A stretch of DNA of 64,000 nucleotides from Byssothecium circinans (Eukaryota > Ascomycota > Dothideomycetes > Pleosporales > Massarinaceae), in NCBI GenBank assembly GCA_010015675.1, contig ML976991.1:1070386-1134385 (forward strand), given 5' to 3'. A program made the translations under genes and the position numbers. Positions 1-10,840 of the stretch are shown in pieces. A model generated the notes under the pieces. The model saw only the letters and a list, made by a program, of their open reading frames with translations. It made no database searches and had not been told where the DNA came from. Within the stretch, counting starts at the first letter, position 1; each line of letters opens with the position of its first letter.

Positions 1-1452
1 GCGGACGACCTCTGCTTGATGTATACCAACCAGTTTCGCCCACGGCTCGCTTTGTTCGCGAAAAAGCTGTCCAATGATGAGTGGATCGAAAGTTCCGGGC
101 AGTTCCCTTCCGCGACTTCTTTTGAGGAGAAGCTTGACCTTGGAGATATAGTCTTGCCGGGTGATCTCAACAGGGCCATCCGCTGGACCGTCTTCGATAA
201 TAGTATAGGCATGACCTTTTTTGCGCATCAATTCCGCAAAGTCCGTCAGGGTATTCTGAAGGACAGCCCTCAAACGCCTCTGGTAGCCTTCCGAGGTTGA
301 AGCATCTCCAAAAAACGGGTCGGAGTAGAGGCCGTCGGTCGCAGCTTTGATCAGACCGCTGAAGGACTGACTGACTTGCAAGAGATAACGTCGTTGCTCA
401 AGTACGGTAGAGCGCGACGCACCCAAGATGTCCAATCTATGGCTACAGTCCTGGATTCCATCTTGAATTTGGGTAAGAACTTCAGGCAGCTGCGCGAGAA
501 TCTGGTCCTTGAGAATGGTGCTAAGCCTAGGCTTCAGGCTGTGTACCCCCACCTGGGTAGGATGCAGTGATCCCCACACCCCAGACGAGAAGAACCGCTC
601 TTCCGCAATATTGCGTTCCTCCAGTGACGAGTTCCTCGTCGAATAGTCCCGGTTACGCAGAACATGCCATCCAAGCCGGAAGCGGACATCCTTGTTCTGC
701 GCAAGCTCGATATAAAAACGTTCGCTATCAGAGCCCTCATCGAGAGTATCCGGTTTGGTGATCAATCCGAGCGTGCGAACACCTCTGGGGTCTATCTCGC
801 GGGCATATCGAGTGATTGACTGGTTGTTGAAGTCGTTCTTGGCGGACACCACTGCAAGGATGATGCTGCGTGGGCTCTTCATATATGAAAGGACAAGAGA
901 CTTGACCGTGTCACTATCTGCATCCGACTGTTGGCGGCTGCCGGCTTGAAACAATCCAGGGAGGTCGACGAGCGTGAGATGGGGCTGGTCAGGGCCGGAA
1001 ATCTCTAGCCGAAGAATGTCGGAACTGAATACCTTGGTGTCATTGATACCCATAGCCTCTTTGGCCGACTCAATGACCTTGTCAAGCTGAAGGTCCTCCA
1101 CAGAAGCCTCGAAGCGGAAATTGAGCAGCCTCGCCTTGTCGGCAGCGGAGCGGTCTTCGTGGATGCCGGGCACAATCCGAATCTTGACCGGCTTAACTGG
1201 CCCTCGTCGGAGAATCAACTCGGTCGCGAACCTGGTGCAGAGGTTGTCTTTGCTGGGGAACGTCACTCCAGAGAGGGCCTCCAGGACTGAGCTCTTGCCA
1301 GATGATTGCTCCCCGCATACAACGATCTCAGGAAGATCAATGTATCGGCTGATGCCTTGTGAGCGGAGGTTGTCGACCACATCTAGAAGGTTGCGCGTGT
1401 CATTCGACTGAAGGGGAGTGCTTGCCCCATTGACAGTACCTTCTTCAGCCAT
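1..1452 (-). CDS. Dynamin-family large GTPase (5' part; runs off window)
   Basis: The frame is open from an ATG at 1452 to the window edge, giving 484 codons with no intron. The N-terminal half is a dynamin GTPase domain: P-loop GEQSSGKSS at residues 47-55, DLPG near residue 162 (G3) and TKPD near residue 231 (G4), followed by the start of the stalk. It lacks the short N-terminus of Vps1 or Dnm1 and resembles the expanded Mx/dynamin-like GTPases of filamentous fungi rather than the core fission proteins. Membrane remodelling is inferred from the family; the cellular role is unknown. The gene is divergent from SMC4 across about 0.5 kb. The stalk/GED region lies outside the window, so completeness cannot be judged. 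Confidence 0.9.
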   Translation of the reverse strand, partial: MAEEGTVNGASTPLQSNDTRNLLDVVDNLRSQGISRYIDLPEIVVCGEQSSGKSSVLEALSGVTFPSKDNLCTRFATELILRRGPVKPVKIRIVPGIHEDRSAADKARLLNFRFEASVEDLQLDKVIESAKEAMGINDTKVFSSDILRLEISGPDQPHLTLVDLPGLFQAGSRQQSDADSDTVKSLVLSYMKSPRSIILAVVSAKNDFNNQSITRYAREIDPRGVRTLGLITKPDTLDEGSDSERFYIELAQNKDVRFRLGWHVLRNRDYSTRNSSLEERNIAEERFFSSGVWGSLHPTQVGVHSLKPRLSTILKDQILAQLPEVLTQIQDGIQDCSHRLDILGASRSTVLEQRRYLLQVSQSFSGLIKAATDGLYSDPFFGDASTSEGYQRRLRAVLQNTLTDFAELMRKKGHAYTIIEDGPADGPVEITRQDYISKVKLLLKRSRGRELPGTFDPLIIGQLFREQSEPWAKLVGIHQAEVVR

Positions 1453-1966
1453 GGTGTAAAAGGCCGGCCCTGATGAGTTTGAAGGGAGAGAAGAATATGA
1501 GTGGATGAGAAAACAACGAAAGAAGATGGAAGTGAAGGAAAGAAAAGGAATATCAAGCAAGGCTAAGGCACATGAAATTGCCCCTCCTGTGATTGACCGG
1601 AAAGATGCAACTATCCAATCGACGTTGGACACAAGCGCGTATGCAAGTACGCGCCCGACTATGGAAGACGTACCTGGGCGACTGGCCTGCTGGGAAGCTG
1701 AAGAGCAGCGTCTCGCCTTACACTGTTGTATTGAATGCAGAGGTGAGTCCCGACGAATGATGTAAGGGGCACCAGTATGTACTGTACATTGAAGGAGGGG
1801 TGCAAGATGACAGCGCGTGCGGGCGTGTGCTAACGCGACCGCCCTAGCGTATGGTCCGTGCACCCTAAGCTTTTGTTTACCAAACATCATCGTCGCAACA
1901 ACATCAGGGCCACGGTCAGAGCAATCGACCTCACATACCCCTTCGTCTACCCCTACAACAGCACAA
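1453..1966. other. Divergent intergenic region
   Basis: This stretch separates the dynamin-like gene and SMC4, so both promoters must lie here. I see no conserved gene. A 61-residue frame at 1858-2043 and an 86-codon frame at 1505-1765 have no recognisable composition. Confidence 0.6.
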
Positions 1967-4900
1967 ATGCCTTCAGCGGCGCCCCGAAAGTCGACGCGCG
2001 CGGCCGCTACCCGGCGCAAGGCCCCCATCATCGACGATTCTGAAGAGGAGGAGAATCAGGCCCCGCAAAGCCCGCAAAATGAAGAAGACTTTACTCCAGA
2101 GCCTGCCCCGCCGCCAAAAAAGCGAGGCAGGCCGAGGAAGACGGTAGAAGGGGCGCCAGCATCCTCTACTCCGGCTCCAAAGGCTACCAAGACAACGCGG
2201 CGGCGCACGCGCGTACAGGAGCCGACCGAGGAGCCCACAGAGCCGTCTACACCGGCGCCAGAGCTTGAGGATGCTTCAACTCCCGTGATCAAACAAGAGT
2301 CGCCTAGGAAGCGGCTAAGGACAAAAGTGAGCGAGATGCCGAGCCCCTCGATTGCGGATGGCGCCCCAGAAGAGGTGTCGCAGCTGCTGACGCCTCAACC
2401 CTCGCAGTCGCCCGAGCCGCAGCCCGAGATTGAGCCCCTCAACGTGCCTGGCACGCCGCTGTCAGACATCACCGAGCGCGCCATTAATAAGACCACGGCG
2501 ACGCCCGAGCCGCAGGTACCCCCACCATCGTCACAACCCGCAATGGTCGAGAAGATCAACGTACAACACACGGCGCTGGAGAGGCCGATGGACATTGTGG
2601 TGCGCAAGCGGGCCGCGGGCATTCCTTCGACTCAGGAGTCGAATGTGCCCAAGCAGCGCACTGTCATCACCTGGCTGGTCCTCACCAACTTCAAGAGTTA
2701 TGCGGGAGAACAGAGAGTCGGCCCGTTCCATGCCTCGTTCTCCTCTGTCGTGGGTCCGAACGGATCGGGAAAATCAAACGTCATCGACTCTCTTCTTTTC
2801 GTGTTTGGTTTCCGTGCGAGCAAGATGCGACAGGGCAAGATCTCAGCCCTTATCCACAACTCGGCGGGCTTCTCAGATTTAGAATATTGTGAAGTCTCGG
2901 TTCACTTTCAAGAAGTCAAGGATCTGCCGAGCGGGGGCAGCGAGGTGGTTCCAGATTCCCAGCTGGTCATCTCCCGAAGAGCGTTCAAAAACAACTCGAG
3001 CAAGTACTACATCAACAACAAAGAATCTACCTTCACGGTCGTCACAACGCTGCTCAAAGATCGGGGTGTCGATCTGGACCACAAGCGTTTCTTGATTTTA
3101 CAGGGTGAGGTCGAATCAATTGCGCAGATGAAGCCAAAGGCCGCGACCGAGCATGATGATGGCCTGCTAGAGTATCTGGAGGACATCATCGGCACATCCA
3201 AGTACAAGACGCCAATCGAGGAATCTGCAGCCGAGACCGAGACGCTGAATGAGGTGTGCATGGAGAAGAACAACCGAGTGCAGCACGTGGAGAAGGAAAA
3301 GAGCGGGCTTGAAGACAAGAAGAACAAGGCCTTGGCGTACATTCGTGACGAGAACGAGCTTGCCACCAAACAATCAGCGCTGTATCAGATCAACATCTCC
3401 AACCTAGATGATCACATCGCCGTAACCCAGGAGTCAGTCGCTCAGATGCAGGCTCAACTAGACGAAGAGCTTGAGAAGCACCAAGGTAACGAAGAAGGAA
3501 TCAAGCAGCTCGAAAAGCAGTACAAAAAAGGCACCAAAGAGTACGAACGCATCGAGAAAGACGCTCAAGATCTGCAGAAGGAAGTTGGGAAAATCGACAA
3601 AGAAACTGTAAAATTTGAGGAGAAGAAGAAGTTCTTGGCTGGGAAGCAGAAGAAGCTCGAGAAGACCAAAGAGACTAGCAAGTACGGCATCTCCGAATCC
3701 GAGACTCTCGCACAACAGTATGCCGATGATATCGAGGGCTGCGCAGAGGAGGTCGCGGAGCTCGAGCAGAGCATGAAGGGTGAGGAGAAGGAGTTGGAGA
3801 AGATACGCGCCAATTTAGCAGGGAAGACGCAGGGCCTTTCGGACGAGATTGCGACGAAACAGAAATCCCTCGAACCCTGGAGCGCAAAAATCAACGAGAA
3901 GCAGTCGGCTATTGCAGTTGCTCAGAGTGAGCTTGACATTCTCCGCGACAAGGAGAACGCAGGCGCAAAGGGTATTGCAGAGGTCAAAGCTAAGATCGCT
4001 AGTTTTGAAGAGTCTAAAGAGAGCAAGGCTGCGGAGCTTGAAGAGTGCAAGGCTGAGAAAAAGAAGCTTGAAAAGGAGGCCCAGAAAATTCAAGCCCAAA
4101 TCGAAAAGCTCTCCGAGAAGGAGCCTTCCCTCAGAACAAAACTATCAGGTGCTAGGCAAAAGGCTGACGAAGCTCGCGCTAGTCTCTCTGCCACTCAGAC
4201 CCAAGGCAATGTGCTTACTGGGCTTATGCGCTTGAAGGACTCTGGCCGCATCAGCGGATTTCACGGACGACTCGGAAATTTGGGTACTATTGACCAAAAT
4301 TACGATGTTGCGATCTCGACCGCCTGCCCCCAGCTAGACAACCTGGTAGTCGATTCAGTTGAGGTCGGACAGCAGTGCATTGAATATCTTCGCAAAAACA
4401 ACCTTGGTCGAGCCAATTTTATTTGTCTGGATCGCCTCCCCTCACGAGACCTGTCAGAGATCAATACTCCGGAGGACGTTCCGCGATTGTTCGATCTCGT
4501 CAAGCCCAAACATGACAGATTCAAGCCGGCCTTCTACAGCGTCTTGCAGAATACGCTCGTTGCGAACGAGCTCCAGCACGCCAATCGCATCGCGTACGGG
4601 GCGAAGAGGTGGCGGGTCGTCACGCTTGACGGTCAGCTCATTGACAAGTCTGGTACCATGAGTGGAGGTGGTACGCGGGTGGCAAAGGGTGGTATGTCTT
4701 CCAAGCTTGCCGCAGACGTTTCGAAAGATCAAGTCGTGAAGCTTGAGTCAGACCGAGATACCCTGGAGCAGACTTTTGCCGAACTTCAGCAAGAACAACG
4801 GGAGCTTGAGGGCATACTCCGAGATCTCAACCAGCAGATTCCTCTGTTAGAGACCAAAGGCCAGAAGCTTGCCCTAGAATTGGAGAGCTTTGACCGCAAT

Positions 4901-6384
4901 ATTGCCGACTCCAAGCGTCGTATCAAGGAGCTGAGCACAGAAGCCGCGTCAACCAAGTCCGATAAAGGTCGCATATCAGCCTTGGAGAAGAGTATCGCCT
5001 CGATGGAGAAGGAGGTCACAAAACTTCGTGCAGAGACGTCTGGTGTTGAGGCCGAGATCAAGGCACTGCAGGACAAAATCATGGAGGTTGGCGGTGTCAA
5101 GCTCCGTGGTCAAAAGGCCAAGGTAGATGGCTTGAAGCAGCAAATCGACACGCTCACAGATAAATGTTCAAATGCAGAAGTCTCGAAATCAAAAGAGGAA
5201 AAACAGCGTGCGAAGCATGAGAAGGCACATGCTGACGCAATTCGGGACTTGGATAAATTGGCAAAGGATGCTGAGAAGGTTGAAGCGGATATGGATGCAC
5301 AGAAAGAGAGTGCTGCGGAGATCAGGCAAAGAGCCGAGGAAGCTTCAGAGGTTTGTCTCCGCATTTCTTTATTTTGGAATATTTGCTAACCATCTTACAG
5401 GCTCTTGAGACAAGGAAGGAAGAGCTCCAAGCGCTCAAGAAAGAGCTCGACGAGAAGACGGCGGAACTCAACGAAACACGCGCCATCGAGATCGAGATGC
5501 GTAACAAGCTCGATGAAGGGCAGAAGGGGCTCAACGAGTACATGAAGAAGCAGCGTTACTTCCAAGACAAGCTCTCCAAGCTCTCCTACACCAGTACTAG
5601 CGATCTTGGCGAAGAGCAAGAGTCCGGAGGGTTACCCACCTACACCAAGGACGAGCTCCAGGACATGGACAAGGGCGTCATCCAGGAAGAGATTGCGGCG
5701 TTGGAGAAGAAGAACGAGAATGTCTCTGTGGATCTCTCCGTTCTCGCCGAATACCGCAAGCGCGTCGAAGAACACGCAGCGCGAAGTCTCGATCTCGCTG
5801 AAGCGGTGTCTGCCCGCGACACAGCGAAAAAGCGATGCGATGAGCTTCGACGGCTGCGGCTAGAGGGCTTCATGGAGGGTTTCAGCATCATCACTGCTCG
5901 ATTGAAGGAAATGTACCAAATGATCACCATGGGCGGCAATGCGGAGCTCGAACTTGTCGACTCGCTTGATCCCTTCTCAGAAGGCATCCTCTTCAGCGTC
6001 ATGCCCCCCAAGAAGAGCTGGAAAAACATTTCTAATCTGTCGGGTGGTGAGAAGACGTTGAGCTCACTGGCGCTGGTGTTCGCACTGCATCACTACAAAC
6101 CGACGCCGCTTTACGTCATGGATGAAATTGACGCTGCGCTGGACTTCAGAAACGTGTCGATTGTCGCGAGTTATATCCAGCAGAGGACGAAGAACGCGCA
6201 GTTTATTGTCATTTCGTTGAGGAACAACATGTTTGAGCTTGCCGCGAGGTTGGTGGGTGTGTACAAGGTTAATCATATGGTGAGTGGATTTCTGTCCTCC
6301 TGTGCGTCGAGGGGTTTGCTAACGTCCGGATAGACGAAGAGCGTCACGATCGAAAATAAGGACTACATTACGGCGAGGGCATAG
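1967..6384 (+). CDS. SMC4: Condensin subunit Smc4 (structural maintenance of chromosomes)
   Basis: Three exons, 1967-5350, 5401-6279 and 6334-6384, encode 1,437 aa. Smc4 pairs with Smc2 in condensin and drives mitotic chromosome compaction in the nucleus. Residues 1-220 are a low-complexity, proline- and charge-rich tail. Then come Walker A GPNGSGKSN (about residue 263), a long coiled coil, the hinge (about 760-900, with glycine-rich SGTMSGGG), a second coiled coil, and the C-terminal signature LSGGEKTLSSLA followed by the Walker B DEIDAALD (about 1340-1375). I start at the ATG at 1967; the frame stays open upstream, but the extra residues look like leader. The introns are 50 and 54 bp with CTAAC branch points and keep frame exactly. 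The length fits fungal Smc4. Confidence 0.96.
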
Positions 6385-6826
6385 ATGGCGCCTTCTATCG
6401 ACGTGGCGTTTGGTTTGGGTGGGCATGGTATTTAGTTTGCGCACTGCATTTCTGGGGGTTCTGTTGGTCTAGGTTGGGGATATCGGGTTGTGCATAATAG
6501 GATGGCAGCAAGGGTGGAATTAGCATGGCTGGTTTCGCATCATGATATACTCTGATGATGATGACGTCTTTACAATTCCTCGAATTCACATAAGCATATA
6601 CGGTGAAGTCAGCGATTGGCTGATGCAAGCCTTTCAGCCCATCATCATCATGGTTGCCCCGGACAACAGACCTGCCAAACGTGACAACACACAAGCGCGT
6701 CCGTGCTTCCAGCTAACCGTCCACGGAATGCCTCCCTTGAGCAACCTCCACTCCGTATACTTCACACCCAATATCCTCTACCTACGAACGCAACTACGCA
6801 TGCGCATTGCCTAGCCACAACCCAAC
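6385..6826. other. Intergenic region, SMC4 to Sha1/Asp-like gene
   Basis: This holds the 3' end of SMC4 and the promoter of the next gene on the same strand. No gene or repeat was recognised. Confidence 0.6.
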
Positions 6827-9800
6827 ATGCGCCGCTACGTAGAAAGCACGCCATGTCCGCGAAATAGTTATGCATCACACCGCTCGGCGACGTACGCGCC
6901 CACAAACTACGGAGACGACGACACGACTGCGAATATCGACTACACCAGAGAAATACAACATGATGGAATAAGGCATGTGAAGCCCAAGCGGCCGGCGCGC
7001 ACCATGCGCAGGAGCGCGTTGAATCAGGGACTGGATATCTTTGAGGATGTAGCGCAGGAGGAGGAACAAGCACAGCAAGTCTCTGCCGTGGAGGTGAAGA
7101 GGAGGGCACCGCTGAAGGAGAGCGGGATGAGAGCTAGTGTGCTCCCTGAAGGCAGGGTGGAGAAGAAGAGCAGCCTACTTTCTCGAGGAGCACAGAGGAT
7201 CCATTTGCCCACTGCGCCTGTACCACCAGCGCCGGTCCCTGCGCCCGAGGTCAAGGAAGCGCGACCGCAGCGCCGACGCGTATCGCAACTTGTGATGGAG
7301 AGGCATGCCGTGGAACCGAATGCGACAGTGCAGTTACGCGAAGAGATGCTGGAGAAGAGGGAATTGAAGAAGTCGGGGCCGAAGAAGGAGCCGAGACGGC
7401 GCACTATTTACGTTCCCTCCGATGATACCACCATTGTCACCATCCATCCTGGACAATCTCTCCAGGGAAACAAGGCGCGCAATCCACGCCAGAGTAGCCC
7501 AAATACTGGACTGGATTTGGTCACGCTATCAGAAGAGGAGCCGGACGATTTGGTATCAGTCATGAAGAAGGAGAGGAAGGCACCGAGGAAGTCGCTTGCT
7601 GCGCCCCCGAAACGCGTCCCGCTGGTTCAGACTGGACGTCAAGGGTCTTCATTCGAACATGACATATATGGCCAGGGCGGCGGGAAAGAGAATGTGCCGC
7701 CTGGTATGGAGGTCTTCGAGGGCAAGGATGGCTCAACGCATATTGAGTTCAACTTCAGTAAAGAGGCGGACAAGAAGACTACGGTTAAACCGGCGAAGGT
7801 GCATTTCACCACCAAGGGTTCTGAAGCGAGTTCACGGGCAACGACAAAGAAAGAGGGTACACAGAAGAGGTTGAGGTCTCATCTTGCGTGCGACGGGTCG
7901 CCTGCAAAATCCGTCAAAACGAAAGCCGATGCACTGGCTTCTTCTACACGCGCACCCGCGCCGAGACCTTCTATCAAGAACAGCATCAAACGCCAGATCT
8001 CGAAGAATACTCGCACGCCTCTGTCGTCTTCGTCTCCGTTTCATACAGATCGATCACCACCTACCGCGCTCAGACGGCAGAGGGTAGAGCGTGCGCCGAC
8101 GAAGATCACTTTAATGCACGAGGTTGGCCGACCGCAACAGCCACTAAAGGAGAAATACCCCGTTCTGTCTGAAGACCTTGCCCGTCCAGAGCTATACGAG
8201 GACAACTGGCTTACGTACCAAGAGGTCGCTATCACGCAGTTGCTGAACTCGATGTGTGATACTGCGAGCAGAGACCCTAATGCGGAGCAGAGCTCAGAAG
8301 AACTGAGGAGGAAGCTGTTGGAGCTATATCATGAGCCTTCCATGCCGGCATTGCACAAGCGACTTCAAGCCTCGTTACAATATGGCGCTTTGAGCATACC
8401 CAAGGATCTCCTCACTCAGACTCTCCGATTGAAGGACGATGTTGGTCTGCGCAAGAAGTTTCTCAACTTGTGGGTCAAGACATACGACTTGACGTCCCTC
8501 CGAGCCGCTGCCGAGACAGTCATTGGACGTCAGATCAGTGTCCCTTCACGCCTTTCGAGTGGCTCAACTAGCTCTGACGATGGATCACGTCTCATGCGAG
8601 CAGAACGTCGAGCTATTGAGAACTTCCTCGATATCTTCCTCATCCGCAATGAGGATGCCGTGCGTGTCAAGAGCGGCGTGGGTAGCATCGCCAGCCTTGC
8701 AAGAGGCGACAATGGAGATGATTTTGGCTCTCACGGCTGGTCATGGAGGCGCACTGCGCTGCGAAGCCTCATGCTCGTCTACCTCCTCGACAAAGCAAAA
8801 GTGGCAGACACACTCACCGGATGCTTGTTCCAACCCACATCGTCCTACAAGACGTCCACGGACGTTCTCCACGCGCTTGCCAACATGCTCCTCCCCTCAC
8901 ACGGCGACATCACACGTCCACTTGGCCACCTCAACTACAAAGTGGACCACATCCAATACCCGCTTCAAGAATACACCTACCACATCGACAACATCGCCAT
9001 CGATCTCCGCGACGGTGTCATTCTTACCCGTCTAGTCGAACTGCTCCTCTACCCTCCAACCACGCTCCTAGCGCGACAAGAAGACACAGTCACCATCACC
9101 ATGCCCACTGGCGATATCCTCACTAGCGCCTTCGACTTCTCCGCAAAAGAAAGCTGGGTGCTATCCCAACACCTCAAATTTCCTTCCATCGGCCGCGCCC
9201 AGAAACTCTACAACGTCCAAGTCGCCCTCGCCGCTCTGGACGGCGTCCGCGGCATCCCGATTCAAGCAGTCGGCGGCATCAAACCTGAAGACATCGTCGA
9301 CGGACACCGCGAGAAAACACTTTCCCTCCTCTGGTCCCTCGTCGGCAAGCACGGCCTCTCCACACTTGTCGACTGGCCGCAAATCGTCAAGGAAATCGAG
9401 CGGTTCCGCGAAAACTGGTATAAGAAACGTGATGAATACGAGCAGGGAGCCCTCGATACCGATGACGACGACGCTACCACCGAGCTCGAAGGCTTGGAAT
9501 ACCACAAACGCCTGCTCCTCTCGTGGGCGCGATGTATTTCACGAACCCGCGGCCTCCGAGTCACGAATCTCACGACATCGTTTGCGGAGCCGAAAGTGTT
9601 GGAGGTTATTGTGGATACGTACCTTCCATCGACGATGCTATCGACTATCTCGTCCGGACATACCCACAGGCCCAGTCTCGCGGCTAAGCTCAAAGCGACG
9701 GGATGTTCGACCTCCTTCGTCTCTCTATTCACCTCTTCGTCATCGTCATCGTCATCATCATCACCAAACCACACAATCCCCTCCCGAGACTTCACCCTCC

Positions 9801-10168
9801 TAACCCTAACGTTCCTCGCCTCGCGCCTCCTCCCCCTCTCCCTCACCCACCGCGCAGCCACCACTGTCCAACGCGCATTCCGCCTCCACATGCTGCGGCG
9901 CTCCGTCTCCTCCCACATCGCGAAAATGAAAGTCGCGCATCAGTGCGCTGTCGTGGCGCGGAAGAGGGAGGAGCTTGTCAGAGCGGCGACGCTGGTTCAG
10001 AGACGCTGGAGGGCGGTGCTGGAAAAGAGGGAGGGCGAGTTGGTGGAGGGGTTGGGCAGGTTTCAGGGCTTGGCGAGGGGGTGGGCGGTGAGGAGGTGGG
10101 CGAGACGGGTTACGGGGGGGAAGGTGGGGGGGAGGGAGAGGGTTCGGCGGAGGATGGGGGGGTGGTAG
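6827..10168 (+). CDS. Abnormal-spindle (ASPM/Asp) / calmodulin-binding Sha1-like protein
   Basis: This is a single exon of 1,113 aa. The N-terminus carries a TPCP motif within the first 12 residues, as in fungal Sha1-like proteins, followed by a long disordered basic region. A calponin-homology domain spans about residues 720-855 (DLRDGVILTRLVELL ... GHREKTLSLLWSLVGKHG). The C-terminus holds IQ-type calmodulin-binding repeats (AATTVQRAFRLHMLRR near 1008, AATLVQRRWRA near 1050). Family members bind calmodulin and organise microtubule minus ends or spindle poles. A serine run at about residues 971-981 is encoded by a TCA/TCG microsatellite. The last 40 codons are Gly/Arg-rich and very GC-rich, so the exact C-terminus is less certain than the rest. 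Confidence 0.88.
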   Translation: MRRYVESTPCPRNSYASHRSATYAPTNYGDDDTTANIDYTREIQHDGIRHVKPKRPARTMRRSALNQGLDIFEDVAQEEEQAQQVSAVEVKRRAPLKESGMRASVLPEGRVEKKSSLLSRGAQRIHLPTAPVPPAPVPAPEVKEARPQRRRVSQLVMERHAVEPNATVQLREEMLEKRELKKSGPKKEPRRRTIYVPSDDTTIVTIHPGQSLQGNKARNPRQSSPNTGLDLVTLSEEEPDDLVSVMKKERKAPRKSLAAPPKRVPLVQTGRQGSSFEHDIYGQGGGKENVPPGMEVFEGKDGSTHIEFNFSKEADKKTTVKPAKVHFTTKGSEASSRATTKKEGTQKRLRSHLACDGSPAKSVKTKADALASSTRAPAPRPSIKNSIKRQISKNTRTPLSSSSPFHTDRSPPTALRRQRVERAPTKITLMHEVGRPQQPLKEKYPVLSEDLARPELYEDNWLTYQEVAITQLLNSMCDTASRDPNAEQSSEELRRKLLELYHEPSMPALHKRLQASLQYGALSIPKDLLTQTLRLKDDVGLRKKFLNLWVKTYDLTSLRAAAETVIGRQISVPSRLSSGSTSSDDGSRLMRAERRAIENFLDIFLIRNEDAVRVKSGVGSIASLARGDNGDDFGSHGWSWRRTALRSLMLVYLLDKAKVADTLTGCLFQPTSSYKTSTDVLHALANMLLPSHGDITRPLGHLNYKVDHIQYPLQEYTYHIDNIAIDLRDGVILTRLVELLLYPPTTLLARQEDTVTITMPTGDILTSAFDFSAKESWVLSQHLKFPSIGRAQKLYNVQVALAALDGVRGIPIQAVGGIKPEDIVDGHREKTLSLLWSLVGKHGLSTLVDWPQIVKEIERFRENWYKKRDEYEQGALDTDDDDATTELEGLEYHKRLLLSWARCISRTRGLRVTNLTTSFAEPKVLEVIVDTYLPSTMLSTISSGHTHRPSLAAKLKATGCSTSFVSLFTSSSSSSSSSSPNHTIPSRDFTLLTLTFLASRLLPLSLTHRAATTVQRAFRLHMLRRSVSSHIAKMKVAHQCAVVARKREELVRAATLVQRRWRAVLEKREGELVEGLGRFQGLARGWAVRRWARRVTGGKVGGRERVRRRMGGW

Positions 10169-10840
10169 TGGTTGGGGGCTTGTTCGCCTGGAAGAAAGTT
10201 GAGCAGGGGGGGATGGTGGACTTCGTGATCCGGGGCGGCGGGGGTGGTTCTTAAGGGGAGTGATGGTTTGGTGTTCTGACAGAGACGGATTGTTAGATTG
10301 ATAATTGGGAGGGGGTTTTGGATAGGTTTTCTGCGGGCTGGGATTTCGGAGTCGGGGTCGGGGTGGGGGTCGCGGTTGGGGGTTATGAATTAACGACCTT
10401 TCAGGCTTTCCATCCTTCCTTCCTCCACTTCTATTCTATTATATTCTCTTGTTTAATTTTTTTTTTCGATCCTTTGGCGCGTGACGCGGCCTCCCTTCCT
10501 GCTCGGCTGGAATCGAGTTGACACTGCCGTTTTAAACAACTTTCCGCCTTTCTTTTTTACTTCGATTCGTAGAGGGTGTGGTATAGCGAGGGAAGTATCA
10601 AGGCAAGGTGGCATTCATGGTCTTCGCGTTCCGGACTCTGTCTTCCGTTCTTCTGTCTTCTGCGTGTACCTTGGAATGCATCAACTCCTTAATCTTGATG
10701 TGATGAGCGCCTGGGTGTCAGGATTCCCGCCCCCCTCCATCAAACATGCGTGTAAGACTCGGCCCCCACCCCAACCACCATGTCGCCGGTCCTTCGCAAA
10801 GAAATTGAAATGCCATGGGTCTTTGGGTTTCTGCGGTTGC
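10169..10840. other. Intergenic DNA before the repeat array
   Basis: This stretch has G-rich and T-rich tracts and probably the 3' UTR of the Sha1/Asp-like gene. No coding region was recognised. Confidence 0.5.

Noticed and set aside
1505..1765. 86-codon plus-strand frame
   Set aside because: It lies in the divergent promoter region of two well-supported genes and has no conserved features.
7024..9918. Long minus-strand frames over the Sha1/Asp-like gene
   Set aside because: Antisense shadows of a GC-rich coding region; no family resemblance.
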